NCBI RefSeq assembly: GCF_047948215.1
Contig: NC_134456.1
Span: 198,536,034 to 198,600,033, forward strand
Direction: 5' to 3'
DNA: 64,000 bases
From: Lycorma delicatula
Taxonomy: Eukaryota > Arthropoda > Insecta > Hemiptera > Fulgoridae
The notes beneath the pieces were generated by a model. It worked only from the letters and a program-made list of their open reading frames with translations, was not told the DNA's origin and did no database searches. A program made the translations under genes and the position numbers. Positions 49,125 through 61,715 of the stretch are shown in pieces. Each line of letters starts with the position of its first letter. Position 1 is the first letter of the stretch.

Positions 49125-49365
49125 TCATATAAAATTAAATAAAAGGGTTTAAAATAAGAAGGGGCAAAAAATAACAAAATTCAATGTTACTCCATTTTAA
49201 ACCCTTTAAACTCTGAATTTCTAGAAGTCCTTTCGTAGTGAGCACTTATACCGTAAGAAGAACGTGTATAAAAATTTTCATCAACCTATGTTCAGTAGTT
49301 TTTGCTGTGCGTTGATTATGAGTCAGTTAGGACATGTTTTATGTATTTACAGATATTTTTCCATA
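49125..49365 (+). mobile_element. Repeat A, copy 2 (3' end only)
   Basis: Shares with the other two copies 'ccattttaa.cc.tttaaactc.gaatttc', 'ccgtaagaagaacgtgtat', 'ttttcatcaacctatgttca' and 'gtagtttttgctg', and ends in 'tatttacagatattt'. The 5' part is absent, as expected for a 5'-truncated retroelement insertion. Confidence 0.75.
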
Positions 49366-50359
49366 TCATAAAAATGTGATTCTATAATACATTTTTTTTA
49401 AAAATATTTATACTTGGAGGTTAAAGATCAGGCGAGGTGAAAATAATTTAAAAGAGTGGAATTTTTCTTAATTTAAAAATGATATTTTCCTTATTATTCC
49501 TATGGAATTTCTTAAGATCGGATTAAAAACGAGAATTATTTTACTTGAAAGGAAACAACAAAAATAAAATGGAAGTAAAATCAAATCTTAACTATTTTAC
49601 CAACATTCAGGATTACACGAATAATTTTTTCATCAAGGATATTTCCAATATTGTGATTGATAAGTGACTTATAAATTTTAAGTTGTAAACCGAACAAAAT
49701 TACTTTCTACTTTAATTTTCAAACATCATAAGATTGTAAAATATTTTAACTTATTTCATCTAGATAATTTCCTTGCGTAATTAGTGCATCTTCGTGGTTT
49801 CAAGATGATTTTAATTTACCCTTTGACCTGTAAAATATAAATAATTAAAAAAAATATATGTTCGTAATGTAAATATTTATCGTTTCTTATTGATAACGGT
49901 TAAAAATAATAATAATATGCATTTAAACTAATCATGGAACGTTGTCATGTGCTCTATTTAGGTTTTTTATTAGTATATGCATTTAATTATGTACAACCAG
50001 CGCGTTCTGCCATTTGTCGATGCGTTTTTGCGTGCTCGTTTGGAATTTAGAAAATACGGTACGCGTAAAAAATAAAATTGTTGTTAAATCCAATTAGCTT
50101 CTTAAATATTTAACGTGGATATAGCATATTTCTCAGCCTTCATAATTTAGATCCCGGTGTCTAATAATAGTATTTCTTTAATTAAAATTGTTTAAAAAAA
50201 TTTCTGCCACACCGTACCGACTAATATACTGTATTCTATCATAAATATTATGGTAAACTGCAGCTTAACGAATTTAATAAATACCTTAATTGTTGTTATT
50301 ATTTTCATCTCTGTTTGTTGCTAGAAATTACATTTTTATAAAGATTGAGTGAAGACTCT
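49366..50359. other. Unannotated AT-rich sequence
   Basis: Nothing recognised. Confidence 0.45.
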
Positions 50360-50445
50360 GTTTCAAGGCCGGATCCCTCTCCGGTAGGTTGTTGACCCCC
50401 ATAGTTCAGGTACCACCGCAAAGTACTGTGTGGGGTTATATAGAT
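50360..50445. other. Short GC-rich fragment, unclassified
   Basis: Contains 'ggccggatccctctccgg' and 'gtaccaccgcaaagtactgt', with clear edges against AT-rich flanks. It looks like a piece of an interspersed repeat. The ending 'tgtggggttatat' loosely mirrors 'gtaaccccacat' at 56208. No family assigned. Confidence 0.35.
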
Positions 50446-50869
50446 TTACTTTACTATTTTAAGTTATACCAGTAGTTTAGAATGAATAATTCTACATTTA
50501 GAAATTTGTCGGTGATATTTTTATTATCGAATGTATTATTTCATGAATAGTAATTTAATTTACCGTTATATTTACTATATAATATATATATTATTAGCAT
50601 CTGTTTTCCATTATAACAATTTTTTAAATGAATTTTATACTTCTGAAAAATGATTGTTTAATAAATTTCTAAACAAAAATGTCTCGAACATAAAATTTCT
50701 TCTAGTCTTTTATACTTAGCCGTACAATAGTATACAACGATTGAATAACTGAATTTTGTGAGGTTTTTTATTCGTTCCGATTTAATAAAAAGTGTTAATA
50801 AAACCCTTACAGACTGAAGAATAAATATTATTTATTCAGAATTTAGACTGAAAAATATATATTTAGTGA

Positions 50870-51190
50870 GCCATGAAGTACAAACGGCGCTAGTCAGAAT
50901 TGTTATCTCTGAAAATAATGAACCCAGTTATGAAGCTGGTCCCTGTGGTAAACATTGAAGATGTAGCTTCTACGGTCAAATATGTGCATACCAGAATAGG
51001 AATGGCGTAATACTAAGCGGCTATATGGTCGGCTCTCTGAAGAAAACTACCAAGATACCAAACGGTATCTTGCTAGAAATGATGGGTGAGAACACTTCTC
51101 ACGTTTCCCTAATGGTAAGAAGATATGCTATTTTCTAGAGCGGCTGTTCCTGATGCCACAATTCTCCTGATTACAACTCTTTCAGTTACA
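50870..51190. other. Higher-complexity block of unknown origin
   Basis: Less AT-rich than its flanks. Two short plus-strand frames in different phases look protein-like (QTALVRIVISENNEPSYEAG, then VVNIEDVASTVKYVHTRIG) but are separated by a stop and a frame change. A 9-bp perfect hairpin with loop 'aaac' lies at 51051-51072. It could be a decayed coding piece from a transposon or a gene. I recognise no family. Confidence 0.3.
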
Positions 51191-51294
51191 ACATATTTAA
51201 CAGGTTAATAAAAGAGTTATTTTTTCCTTCCTAATTATTTGTTAAGGAGAAATTCGTATTTCTGAGAAAGTCTACAGACATTATGATGTTAATG

Positions 51295-51375
51295 TAGAAT
51301 GTTAAGTTCTGGGTTCGAATCCCTGTGAGGCCTGGCATTTTTTAACGCTACAAAATTCTAATTTCTCACTATAAA
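51295..51375 (+). mobile_element. tRNA-derived SINE fragment (family 1)
   Basis: Has the B-box-like 'gggttcgaatccctg' at 51306-51320 and then 'aggcctggcattttttaacgctacaaaattctaa' in pieces shared with the copy at 29226. The A-box half upstream is degenerate. Confidence 0.6.
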
Positions 51376-51578
51376 AAAGTAACGAGAAAGTAACTGTTAT
51401 TGGGAATCATTCTGTAGTTGATTGAGTAAGTTTGTTAGCCACAATTTATTTTGAAGTCAAAAAGTTACAATTTTTAATATCAACGTTAAAACTTTAGTTA
51501 TTTTGAAAATGCCGGAATTTTTGTCTAAGAAACAGGTTTGGTTGAAATGATACAATTAAACGCAAAATATAACCAGTA

Positions 51579-51650
51579 CCTGGCCGGCTAGGTAGTGCAA
51601 TGGTTACCTTGCTGCTTGCTTTGAAATCAAGTTTGGGAGGATTTGACATT
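51579..51650 (+). mobile_element. tRNA-like SINE head
   Basis: An A-box-like 'taggtagtgcaatggttacc' at 51589-51608 is followed by a weak B-box-like 'gtttgggaggatttgac'. The order and spacing fit a tRNA-derived head. There is no intact cloverleaf. Confidence 0.45.
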
Positions 51651-52439
51651 TTTCTTATTATTTTATTAATTCTTTTTTCCTCATTAAAACATTTGTATCT
51701 ATTCGTAACGTAAAACATTTCAAACATTTATAAAATAAACTAACGATTTCCAAAATCAACGTATTATGGGTATCGAATCGGATAGGATATGAGTTAATTG
51801 AGTGATAAGCGTCAGCATCGCCGCTTTTCTCAAGTGGCAAACGATAATACCCAATTATCGTAATAACCTTTATTTATCTTTTAAGTGAAATTTTCCCATT
51901 TTGGAGGAAAATTGAAAACACCACAAGCATGTTTTCATCGTAAATTTGTCGTAAAATTAAATTTATACAAATTATGGAAATTATTGCCAAGGTAATTGAT
52001 TGGAATTAAAGTGCCTACTAAATTAGTAACATATTTATCCAGTTTGGCGACTTTTAATTATTATCGATTGAAAATAATTACATCATACTGAAAAAGTTGT
52101 ATGTAGTTTTAAAATGTATAAAAATATAGTTATCCCTCGCTATTCGCGATTGCCTCATCCAATTTTCTAAAGAGTGAATTTTACTAGCATAACTGCAAAT
52201 AAATTAAAAAGAACATTTAGTACATTATCTTAACAAATATTTTGTTTTCACTGTCTTACTTTTATCATTTGAAAACATTTTCATCCGTATTTTTGAGAAA
52301 AGGATATCAGCGTAGCAGGATAATTTATTAAATAATAAACATAACATTTATCTAATAATTGTAGAACATAATGAATTTACACGACGCCTACGTGATGTGT
52401 GTATTTTAGGTGAAAATGTTTAAAGTAACTGTACCCTAA

Positions 52440-52690
52440 TTTGACAGTAAAGAAAATACGGGCGCCGCTTCCACTGCTGCTCCGTTGCTGTTAACAATTT
52501 TTGCGACAATGGTGACCATCTGCAAACTGCAGCAGTTAGCACGTGGGCTACTTAGATCGTTTTCTCAAGTTCAGTACGTACAGTAAAAACAACCAACTAG
52601 CCGGTTATAGTTGTGATATCGAGCGGATACATTCGGTTTGTGCGTGGTTTTTAGTGAGTTCCGAGACGCAGTGGTTACCTATTTTCTTCT
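52440..52690. other. GC-richer block near the left end of the element
   Basis: Contains 'ggcgccgcttccactgctgc' and 'agcagttagcacgtgggct'. A TCAGTA initiator-like site (52572-52577) and 'gtgagt' at 52652 would also allow a promoter or untranslated exon. Its position 300 bases inside a probable transposon end makes the transposon's own 5' region the simpler reading. Confidence 0.3.
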
Positions 52691-53134
52691 TTTTTTTGTA
52701 ACAAAGTCTCCGGTCTTTATTAAATCGCTACCTTTGCACAAGGTTGACTTTGCATTTAAATTTTTGTAATTTTTACGGTTTGATATTAAATATAAAATAA
52801 ATCTCGACAGGAATATATATTTGGAAAAAATAAAATAGTTTAAAGAGGAAACAATATTCTCAAGAGCAGTTGAATTTTAAGCTTTAATCAAATCCCAAGA
52901 AAGTTCAACAACACAGGTGCCAAGATTTTCTTATTAAAAGAAAATCATTTACATAACCTAACTTTTACTTATTTTCTATTTATTTCCGTGTTTGTCCCCC
53001 CTTTTTATCCCGACATTTCTCGTTGAACGATATCGTGGACCCATTAATAATCCGAATTGCTTTAAATAGATTTTACATTTACGTTCAAGTAAATTCAACT
53101 GTACTCAAAAACAATTACACACACATATGCAAGC

Positions 53135-53625
53135 AGATATTGTGAGCTTTCTTGTCTATTACCGATGCAGGGAATTATTTTTCAAAGTGAAAACAAGTGA
53201 ATTATAATAAAAGAATTATGTAGAAAAATAAAAAATAGAAACCAGAAATATAGAAAGGCCAAGAAGAAGCCGAATCAACAAAAGATTTTGTAGCTTATTA
53301 ACTTAACTCTTAAGTTTGACTCCGTCTATTTTGCAACGTTTCGATACGGAATTTTTTTAAATACTAGAGTTCCGATTACTTTATATTAAAAGTAAACTGT
53401 TTTTAATTTGTATTTTAATAGACGCAAACTGTAGTTTCCTTTGAATTTGCAATTCGAATTTTGCAAATAGGCTTAAACAGAAAATTTTAAAATCTATGCT
53501 GTTATTTATTAATAAATGCTGTTATTTTAATGGTAGGGTAGTAGTGGTCCTTTAATTACATCATTATTATTAAAAAAATTATGGAAATATTAAGAAACAA
53601 TAAAAAAAATGAAATCAGAAATATT
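53135..53625 (+). repeat. Dispersed repeat R1, copy 2
   Basis: Reverse-complement match to 463-935. It differs by substitutions and by an extra short duplication near 53500-53525 ('tgctgttattt' twice), which accounts for most of the length difference. It lies inside the probable Tigger element, so it is either an insertion into it or part of it. Confidence 0.85.
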
Positions 53626-54840
53626 CTACAATATCACTAGAGTTTTCAATTTATAGTTTTGAATTTTTAAAATTCTGGACTACTTTTCAGTAACATACTC
53701 CATTTTTTATAAGTTTTTAAACATTGTTTTTTGGGATTTATCTTTGGGAAAATCCTGTAATACACAGAACAATTTTCTTGAAAAAGCTCAGGGCAAACTC
53801 CGAGCGTTAAACGTGTAATGGTATCAACGTGATATTGGATAGTTAGTGTTAATTTTATTCAATACTCATAACGGCATATATCAAAGTGTAATATTAATAC
53901 AAATCCTTAAATAATTTCTTGATAGTGTACGTGTTTCGGTTATTTTCACTTAATATATTAATAATTATTAAATACATTTTGTTATTATCAGAATGAAATG
54001 GCTTACGACGAATATCCCGTTACGACGTCCGACAAATTAAAAATTCAAGGTGACGTATAATAATTGACCAATAATTTAGCATAAATCAATTAATATCAAT
54101 CTTATTAACAACACTAAAGAAAATCATATATAAGCTAACTCGTACAGTAGAGAAAATCACATGTATTACTTGAAACACTGATTTTTCTTTTAACTTAATT
54201 ATACCTGATACTATCAAGGTACGACTCGAGAGAGAAAAACGTAATAAATGATCTTGTCATTGATATAAAATTCATCAAGCTATCCGCAAATAGTAATAAA
54301 ATATCCCGCTACATGAAGCTTACGGCCAATATTTTGCTGATAATGCTATACAGGAAATCATCAAGAATAACAGAACGAGGAAAAGACTCGTGTCTGTGAT
54401 TTTTTAAAATACATTATTCATTTAATGAATAATATAAATATTCAATGAATTTACGATGAAATTCTTTCAGATATTTCATCGCAAAAAAAAAAATATCGAA
54501 CTATACGATCATGAACTGATCAAACGCGTTAAAATCAACACAAATATCGCAAGGAAATCAAATAATTAACTGTGATCGATAGATATTAATATCATTGATA
54601 GTTAACAGTTACCCGGTGCCAACAAATTAACTGAAGTTATATCAGACTTTAAAAACTTGAAATGTTAAGTTAGATTTATTCCATTTAATATACAAATAGA
54701 TCTTAGTGTTTCATAATTTCTAAAGCTTCAAGAATCAGAGAGGTAATGGACCCCAAGGGAAGTTACATACGAAAACTACAACCCGTTTATAAAAAAACAT
54801 TGATTTCCGAAAGAAATCAACGTTCGCTTGATTGAATTTT

Positions 54841-54906
54841 AGAACTCTCGACTTCGAAATCTGCTGATTTGCGATGACGAGTTCACCACTAGACCAGCCC
54901 GCTGTG
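54841..54906 (-). mobile_element. SINE family 2, head fragment
   Basis: The minus strand reads 'agcgggctggtctagtggtg' (A-box region) and then 'cgcaaatcagcagatttcga', closely matching 25729-25785. The B box and body are missing. Confidence 0.75.
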
Positions 54907-54910
54907 CTAG

Positions 54911-55160
54911 TCAGCCTTTACTTACTCCAAAAGATGAAAACAAAAATGAAGTTAAGAGTGAATTGCTAAACTTAAAATATGTAAACAAGATTTTTTGTTT
55001 AGCCAGACAGCTAATAATTAATGTTTCTGAAACTGTCCTTTTTCTAGAGCGGTCAATAAATTTTAAACTACAGCTTGAAGCAGCATTAGCGCCATACACC
55101 GAATTACCTATAGAATTAAAGCAAATAAAAATTACGAGTTTTTTTTTAATAATGAAGTAA
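54911..55160 (+). pseudogene. Possible C-terminal remnant of a Tigger transposase
   Basis: An open stretch of about 80 codons that runs from near 54911 to a stop at 55158 includes LARQLIINVSETVLFLERS and KLQLEAAL. The spacing of LAR-x-L, V-S-E and E-rich residues loosely parallels the acidic tail of the transposase remnant at 23431 (DVEELIE region). Its position 280 bases before the right terminal repeat and its plus orientation fit a transposase end. The similarity is weak. The 103-codon minus-strand frame over the same bases (54911-55222) is taken as its shadow. Confidence 0.25.
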
Positions 55161-55480
55161 GTTAACGTGGCCTTCATTACGTGGCTAAAACATTGGTTTT
55201 TAGTGTTTACGGTTTTATACATACTGTAAATTTTTCATTGTCCAAAATTAAAATAAAAACATGACATGAATAAAAAGAAAATACTATACGTAAGTAAACA
55301 TATTTATTATGGTTACACTCATTTGTAAGTATATAGTACGATAGTACGTAGTTTTTTAATAGGTACTGTAATATACGAAATTAACATTCGGGTTACTTAA
55401 GAACGTAACCCCCCTTTTGCCATATAAGTTTGGTTTCGTTATTCGCGCTATTTACCCGGAGCGGAACCCCCACGAACAGC

Positions 55481-58400
55481 TTTGTATATATATATATATA
55501 AAGGATATCGTTACAATTTTATTGTATTAAAATTTTTTCCACACGCTTCAAAATTCACCATCTCCATCTTCGTTAACTGTAATCGGGTGTAGTCATGCAG
55601 TGACTCGGAACAACCAAATACATAAATAATTCATATTTTTATAAATTATATATTTATTAAATTGATTGTTTAATGTGGAATTTCGATTATAAAGACTTTG
55701 AACGTTGGAAGTTTAATTATCCAGTTTTGATGAGAAAGTATGAATTTATAACATTGTCATTTTGAGGAAAAAAATGATAGAATTTGCGAAATTTTTCATA
55801 GTTGATTCTATCTGTTTAGGTAGAAGTAGAATCGATACTTGCGAGCCAATATGTGCTTGTTATTTACATTAAAGATTAAAAATGGCTTTATGAACTGATT
55901 ATGTCTTAAATGGGGTTTTCTTTGTGGTTTGATAAAAAAGTGTAGTTCATATGTCCTGCTTTTTTAATATTTTTAAAATAACTGTCTTTTGAAAACGTTA
56001 ACTCTCGACCTATTTTCTGTTTTTCCCGCATGTTAAAATTTTCCAGTGGTATCCTTCCGTTGCTTCACCGATTAAACTTTCAGAAACTGTCATCTTGTCC
56101 TCCTTAAAAGTTACTCGTAATTAATCTCGTCTTATTTAATTATTTGTATCGTGTTAGCGGCTGATAGTTTTGAAAATCAGTGGGGAAGCGTAATTATTCT
56201 GTTGTGTAACCCCACATAAAAAAAAAATTAAAACCAAAGCCAAAAATGTAGCGTACGATTTGTGTAGTTATTATTTTCTCTACTATTGATAATTGTGCCA
56301 TCCATTGTGATCTACATTATTTGTTATTTTTTTTTTTTAATATGTATATTAGCTTTGCATAAAAATAATTTATAACATCTTTCTCTTAATTTCTAAATAT
56401 AGTGGCCAATTACATATTATATCAGCCATTTTACTTAGATTAGTATAGAACTTATATTAAATTCTAGCTTTATTTCTACGGATCATATTCTGTTATTTCC
56501 AAAATAAATTTTTTAACTAGGAATTAATTTGACGGGAATAAATTTTATTCGGGAATTTCCACTTGCTGTTTAAATAAGTAATTAATTGATTTAAATAATT
56601 ATCCCGTCTGCGACAAAAAATAAGTAGTATTATAATCAATCGTCCAATTATGAATAAGATTATATTTTTACTATTTACTTTATATAATTTTTATTTTTTA
56701 CATTTGTTAAAAAGTAATTAATATATTCTCATTATAGTCATGAATTGAAAACGAATTTAATAACTACGTGTGGTAGTTTAGTAGATCATAAGAAATCATG
56801 CCGTCGAAGAAAATGTTACAGTTTCTTGCAGATGTGTGATATTTTAAAAATGTGTTTGTAGTTTGCGAAATTACACTTCTAATTTTCTGTTTAAATTTCA
56901 TTCGTTTGTTATGAGTAGATAACAAATTAAACAAGATAAGCGTTATGTAATCTCATTTTTTTAATTTTTAAAAACAAAATAACATCATCGTTAGAGATGA
57001 TTTAAGTGAAAATTAAGATTTCAGAGGCTTGGCAACCATTCATTGATAACAGTTTTAAAAAAAATATTTTTGTTCGTAAATTGTTGACGCAGTGCTTGTT
57101 TGAAAAAACCGAAACGCACTTGAAAATTTAATGTATTTTACTTGAAAAAGGTTTTAGTTTTTATTTTATTTTTTTTAATAAAATTTCTGGAGATGTCAAT
57201 TTAATAAGATGGTACTCATATTCAAACGACTTAAAATAAAAATCTATTAAATCAAAATTGGTCATAATGGATACAAAATACAAAAATAGCAATTGTTAAT
57301 TTTATCAGTTTTATTAATACTTTAGAGGTTTTGTTTTTTTTTTGTAATTTCAAGTGGTATTGAGTATTATTAAGCTGTAAATTTTCTGGTACCCCAACAT
57401 ATATTCTAAACTGAAATATGGTTCCTTAATAAAAAAGGAAAAGTAAAGAAGTAACATTTTTGTCAAATTTACCTGTATAAAATTGAATGCGGAATAGGAT
57501 ATGACAATTTTAGGTTGTTCATCGATGTTCACTTTGTACTTTAAATTAATTTTAAACACCTTTTTTCACTAGAAACCTCCATTTTAAGCTGGCTTATAAA
57601 ACGAGTTCACACAGTTCGTTCCTTATGTACGTTTTAGCTTTATTATTTATCAAATGACCATTTATTAATGGTTTTTTGAGAAGAAAGAAAGAATTAGAAA
57701 ATAAAATTTGATGCGTTAGTGAGATTTTTGGAACGAAAAATTTCGAAGTCACAAACTAATTTATTTTAGCGTAGTGATGTAGCTAATCTAATGCGAGTAT
57801 TATACATATTTTCAAGCCAAAAGGAAATATGTGGATTTTTTTAATTTTTATAAAATCAAAGGATTTAAAATAACCAACTCTTCGTTGAATTTCGCCTTAC
57901 TTAGTTTGTTTGTTTTAAATTAAGAATTAATTTTTAGATTTAATTTGTAGGGCCGCTTTATTTTTGATGATTTAAAAAAAAATTATATTTTTAGTAAAAA
58001 TTTCAATTTAATTATGGCTAAAATATAACTGGTTGTTATTTTATTCTGAGTTGTAAATTTAATAAACATTCCGCACTGTAATTTACTTAGAGAGAGAGAG
58101 AGAGAGATATCGAGTGAGTATGAATGAGTGGATGGCTGAAGTGAGAAAGAGAGAGTCAATGTAAAAAATATGGGTATTGTGTGTCGTGTTTGTTTTTTTA
58201 TTATACAACTCGGGGACATTTTAACTTACGTTATTGTGAAAGAAATTTAATAATTTTGTGTGGCGGTAGGTTGTGTGTTAAAGGGATTAAAGGTGTATTG
58301 AAATTTTAAGAAAAATCGGGTGAGTAGTTGAGAATGAAATGAATGGATCGCAAATATTTCAGTTCTAAAAAGTTAAATGTTCCGGAATTTCTATAATAGC

Positions 58401-59463
58401 CTATGATTTTGATTTTACGTATACAGGAATTAATTAGTTTTAGTCTGAATACTTTTAATCTAAGTAAGGTCATAAGGAGTAAAATAAATTTCAACTTTTT
58501 ATCACTCGTAGTGGGGTGACATCTTTATTATCTAAATACGAATTGTGGCTAACTTTTTTCTCCCCATACTTAAAACTATTTGATATTTTAAATGCTAGAA
58601 CCACAAGAAACGTTTTATAAATACTGAAAAATACCTTAGAAAACGTACTTCATCGGTCATTAAAAGATTTGTGACAAATCGGTTGCAACTTTAAACAAAA
58701 TATTAACTAATAATCGTAGGTTTTTTTTTACCGTAATTACTATTTCAACATTCGTTTCGGAGAAATCTCGTATTTAACATAAATGATAAATTTTGATATT
58801 TTTGTATGGGGGTAAAAGAGGAGGATCGGTTAGTAAAAAAAAATTGTTTCTTTGATGTAATTATCGTTTATAATAATAATCTGGCATGCCAAAAAAATTT
58901 GTATCGCAGTTAATTTGTGTCACAGAACATGTTTATTGATTTTTAGCAGTTTAAATTCATATTTCGTTAAAATTGTTTAACTATTTAAGATGGAAGTTTT
59001 AACTATTTATTTACAGAAATCATGTATTTTTAATTTTATATCTGAACGATAAATGATGCTCTTTAAGGTCAAGTATAAGTAACCGGGAAGAGAGAAACAG
59101 GACGTAAGGAATTAGAGTTTGTAGGAGCGAAACACATGTGACATTGACTGTTAGATTATTTTTGTTTTCTGGTTTTCTTGATCTAATTTTAGAATTTATA
59201 TCAAATTAAGCTGTTGTATATTCAGTCTAAGTAGAACAAAGCGTATAATTAATTTATAAAACTATAAACTAAAACTTTACACGAACGTTTTTTTTGATCG
59301 CTGGCATTTAAAAATCGAGATTAAATTACAAGTATTTTCCATATAATATGGCAGTAAGTAACACAACTGAAGTATGTTTCTTAAAAAAAAATTGTTTGTT
59401 TTACATGATAAATTTGTAATAATATAATTGATAAATATATTGGTCGTTGTGTGAAAAGGATTA
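55481..59463. other. Unannotated AT-rich sequence (4 kb)
   Basis: Begins with a TA run (55486-55501). A short 'gtaaccccacat' followed by an A run near 56208-56228 may be the tail of a retroposed fragment. No gene recognised. Confidence 0.45.
58089..58106. repeat. Microsatellite (AG)9
   Basis: AG run followed by degenerate GAGT/GAGA sequence to about 58155. Confidence 0.97.
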
Positions 59464-59605
59464 ACTATAAATACGTGCTGATATCGATGTATTGAATCTA
59501 TTGCTGTGCTGCGAGTGCGGATGACTGTATTCCGAGGCTCGTCTAGGCGCTGAGTATGCTATCCGCCGATCAGGCGTGCCAACCATTTTTATTGCGAAAC
59601 AAAAG
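59464..59605 (+). promoter_or_regulatory. Candidate core promoter with TATAAATA and CpG-rich downstream segment
   Basis: A canonical 'tataaata' at 59466-59473 lies about 40 bases upstream of a short island with 'gctgcgagtgcgg', 'gaggctcgtctaggcgctg' and 'atccgccgatcaggcg'. The rest of this region is AT-rich, so the island stands out, but TATA-like words are common here. No open frame or splice donor supports a transcript. Confidence 0.2.
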
Positions 59606-60542
59606 TGTATCGTACTAACGTTATAACACGTACATTTTTACATTCGTATTTGTATAGCCTACTTGTGTTTTCCATTACTTCCGCAGCGTACTTAACTACT
59701 GAAATATGAAACTAAACATTCCAACAAAAATATATAATTATTGTTTTACGCTACGGATTTAGTTATTATTTATATAATTGTAATTCATTCGTATTATATT
59801 TCTTATTACGTTTTGATATCGTTGACTGTATAGCGATTCAGTTAAAACATTCTTTTCACATTGCTTTATGTAATTTTTTATCCATGACATGTTTATTAAT
59901 CGCAGCCTTTCCCTAATAAGTTTAGATTATTATCATAAATGTATTAATAACATTATTTTTTTCATCCTTAGTCAATTAGTACACTGTTCATCATAATGTA
60001 CTCTTAGGAGTACATATACGTGTCGACGCATTACGAATCTTCATTATCTTTTCAGTATACATATTGTAACCGGGTATATGTATTGTTAGAATCAGTCTTA
60101 CAAAAAATCAATATCCTTCGGTCTGTCCCGTAAATATGTATCTGAAATTTCAAAAATTGTTCTATAGATATTTATCAAACGGACTCCAGAAATATATCCG
60201 ATGAATTACTGCTTCCTTTAATTTTTCCTTTGATCATCCAAGCTTAATAGCGATTTGTTTTCCAGTCGTATCTTTGCAAAACCTTTGTGACAAACACTAA
60301 TATAATAATATCGTTGGGAAAAGAACAAAATTAACTCAACTTTGTATAAATATATAATCTTTAGATAAATAATTTGATTTTTGTAATTATTATCATCTTT
60401 TGATGAAAATTCCGTATTTTTAATCGTATATTTTAAAAGCGATTTAAATTAAAAATCACTTTTGCTTAATCAGAAATTGTATGAATATACTAAAGCAATC
60501 ACCAAAACCATATGTTATATATCGCAACCTTTTCTATATATA
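59606..60542. other. Unannotated AT-rich sequence
   Basis: Nothing recognised. Confidence 0.45.
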
Positions 60543-61715
60543 CACTAGCATCCCCCGTTGTGGGTTTGCCCGCGCTGTATGGTTACTTGCGTTTCTCGTC
60601 GCGGTCAATATTTTTTATTTTGTTTTTTATTCAAGAAACCCGGTCGCCACGTCGTACGCCGTCGCATCCGTTAAAAAATCGAAATTCAAATAAAACCTTG
60701 AGAATAGTTTTTAAATATATATCTAAAGTAGAGTTGCAATCTCTAAAAAAAATAGACCATTCCGGTCGCGGTCTGGGGATATTTAGTCGGTCATGGCTCG
60801 CTTCCTTCGCCCATCCCGTCTAGCCAGAGAGTTCTGCTCCTTGGTCCCCGCTGTATTCATTAAACTCATGCTTGTGAGAATAATAACGGTAAATAAAAAT
60901 TAAAGCCTGATCAATTTATAAAAAATATCGGTGTATTATAATTTCGTCATAGCAACAGTGGTCAGTTCAGGATACGAAACTTTGAGTGATCTAAGAATGT
61001 GGGTTTCAAAGCACGGTTTGGAATGTAGTTTCTTAAAAATATTAGTTACAACCGGTAACCCGTACGGGTAAAAAATGTATTTTTCCCGGTTCTTAGCGTT
61101 AGCCAAAAAATACCACTAGGAGGTGACCGTACTTCGTTTCGCTTCTTTTTTTAAAATTGTTTAATTACTTTAATGTCTTTTAGTCAAGTTACCTGAGGCA
61201 AGTGAAGCCAGTCGCGTCGCACATACAGTAATAATGATAGTGATTGTATTGATTGAGCCGTCGCACCTTTAAAAAATCGAAATTCAAAAACTTTTAAGAT
61301 GTATCTGAAGAGTATTTATTTGCAAGTTAAAATATAGTGAATATTTCGTTTAGTATACTCGGAAGTGGGGAAAATTTGAGCAATCATTGTCCAATTTTTT
61401 TTTTTTTTTACCTTTATTCACTACTTTCAAAGTCGAATTTACAAAAATCTAAAAATTTAGATATTTAAATACAATTACACACATCAAAAATCAAGTTGAT
61501 ATCTCATTTGTTGCCGTATATTAAAAAAAAGTGAATCTTATATTTACTCCATTTTAACTTCTTAAACTCGGAGTTTCATGAAATCTTTTATTAGTGTGCA
61601 CCGTAAGAACATGTAAACAGATTTTCATCAATTTATCATAATTCGTTTTTGCTGGACGTTAAAGAATCAGTCAGTCAAGACAAGTTGCTTTATAGATACA
61701 GATAGATATCTTTTT
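60543..61715 (+). mobile_element. Repeat A, copy 3 (longest, composite)
   Basis: The left end 'cactagcatcccccgttgtg' parallels copy 1; the right part (61555-61715) parallels copies 1 and 2 and ends in 'agatacagatagatatc'. An internal segment is present twice: 'gtcgca.cc.ttaaaaaatcgaaattcaaa' at 60659 and again at 61259. This suggests two nested or partly duplicated copies. Overlapping open frames at 60481-60693 and 60512-60823 show no known domain. The GC-rich piece 60545-60605 ('gtttgcccgcgctgtatgg') looks like the 5' part of the consensus. The 3' ending resembles RTE-type LINE tails. Confidence 0.75.

Larger units (their letters stand above)
52128..55480 (+). mobile_element. Probable Tigger/pogo-type DNA transposon, defective, with nested insertions
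   Basis: The left end 'agttatccctcgctattcgc' (52128-52147) resembles the terminal repeat of Tigger elements. At the right, 55437-55480 reads 'cgttattcgcg', then 'cccggagcggaaccccc', then 'cacgaacag'; its reverse complement, 'ctgttcgtgggggttccg', lines up with the same family's ends. The outermost ten bases of the right repeat are eroded. 'ta' dinucleotides flank both ends, as expected for TA target sites. Inside are a GC-richer part (52440-52690), repeat R1 copy 2, a SINE head and a weak transposase-like tail. The terminal-repeat recognition is from memory of the family, without a search. Confidence 0.5.

Noticed and set aside
54911..55222. 103-codon minus-strand frame as a gene (longest ATG-started frame, tied with 60512-60823)
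   Set aside because: The residues are low-information and the plus strand over the same bases reads more like a transposase tail. Chance in AT-rich DNA also explains it.
60512..60823. 103-codon plus-strand frame as a gene
   Set aside because: It lies inside repeat A and crosses its left boundary, with no recognisable domain.
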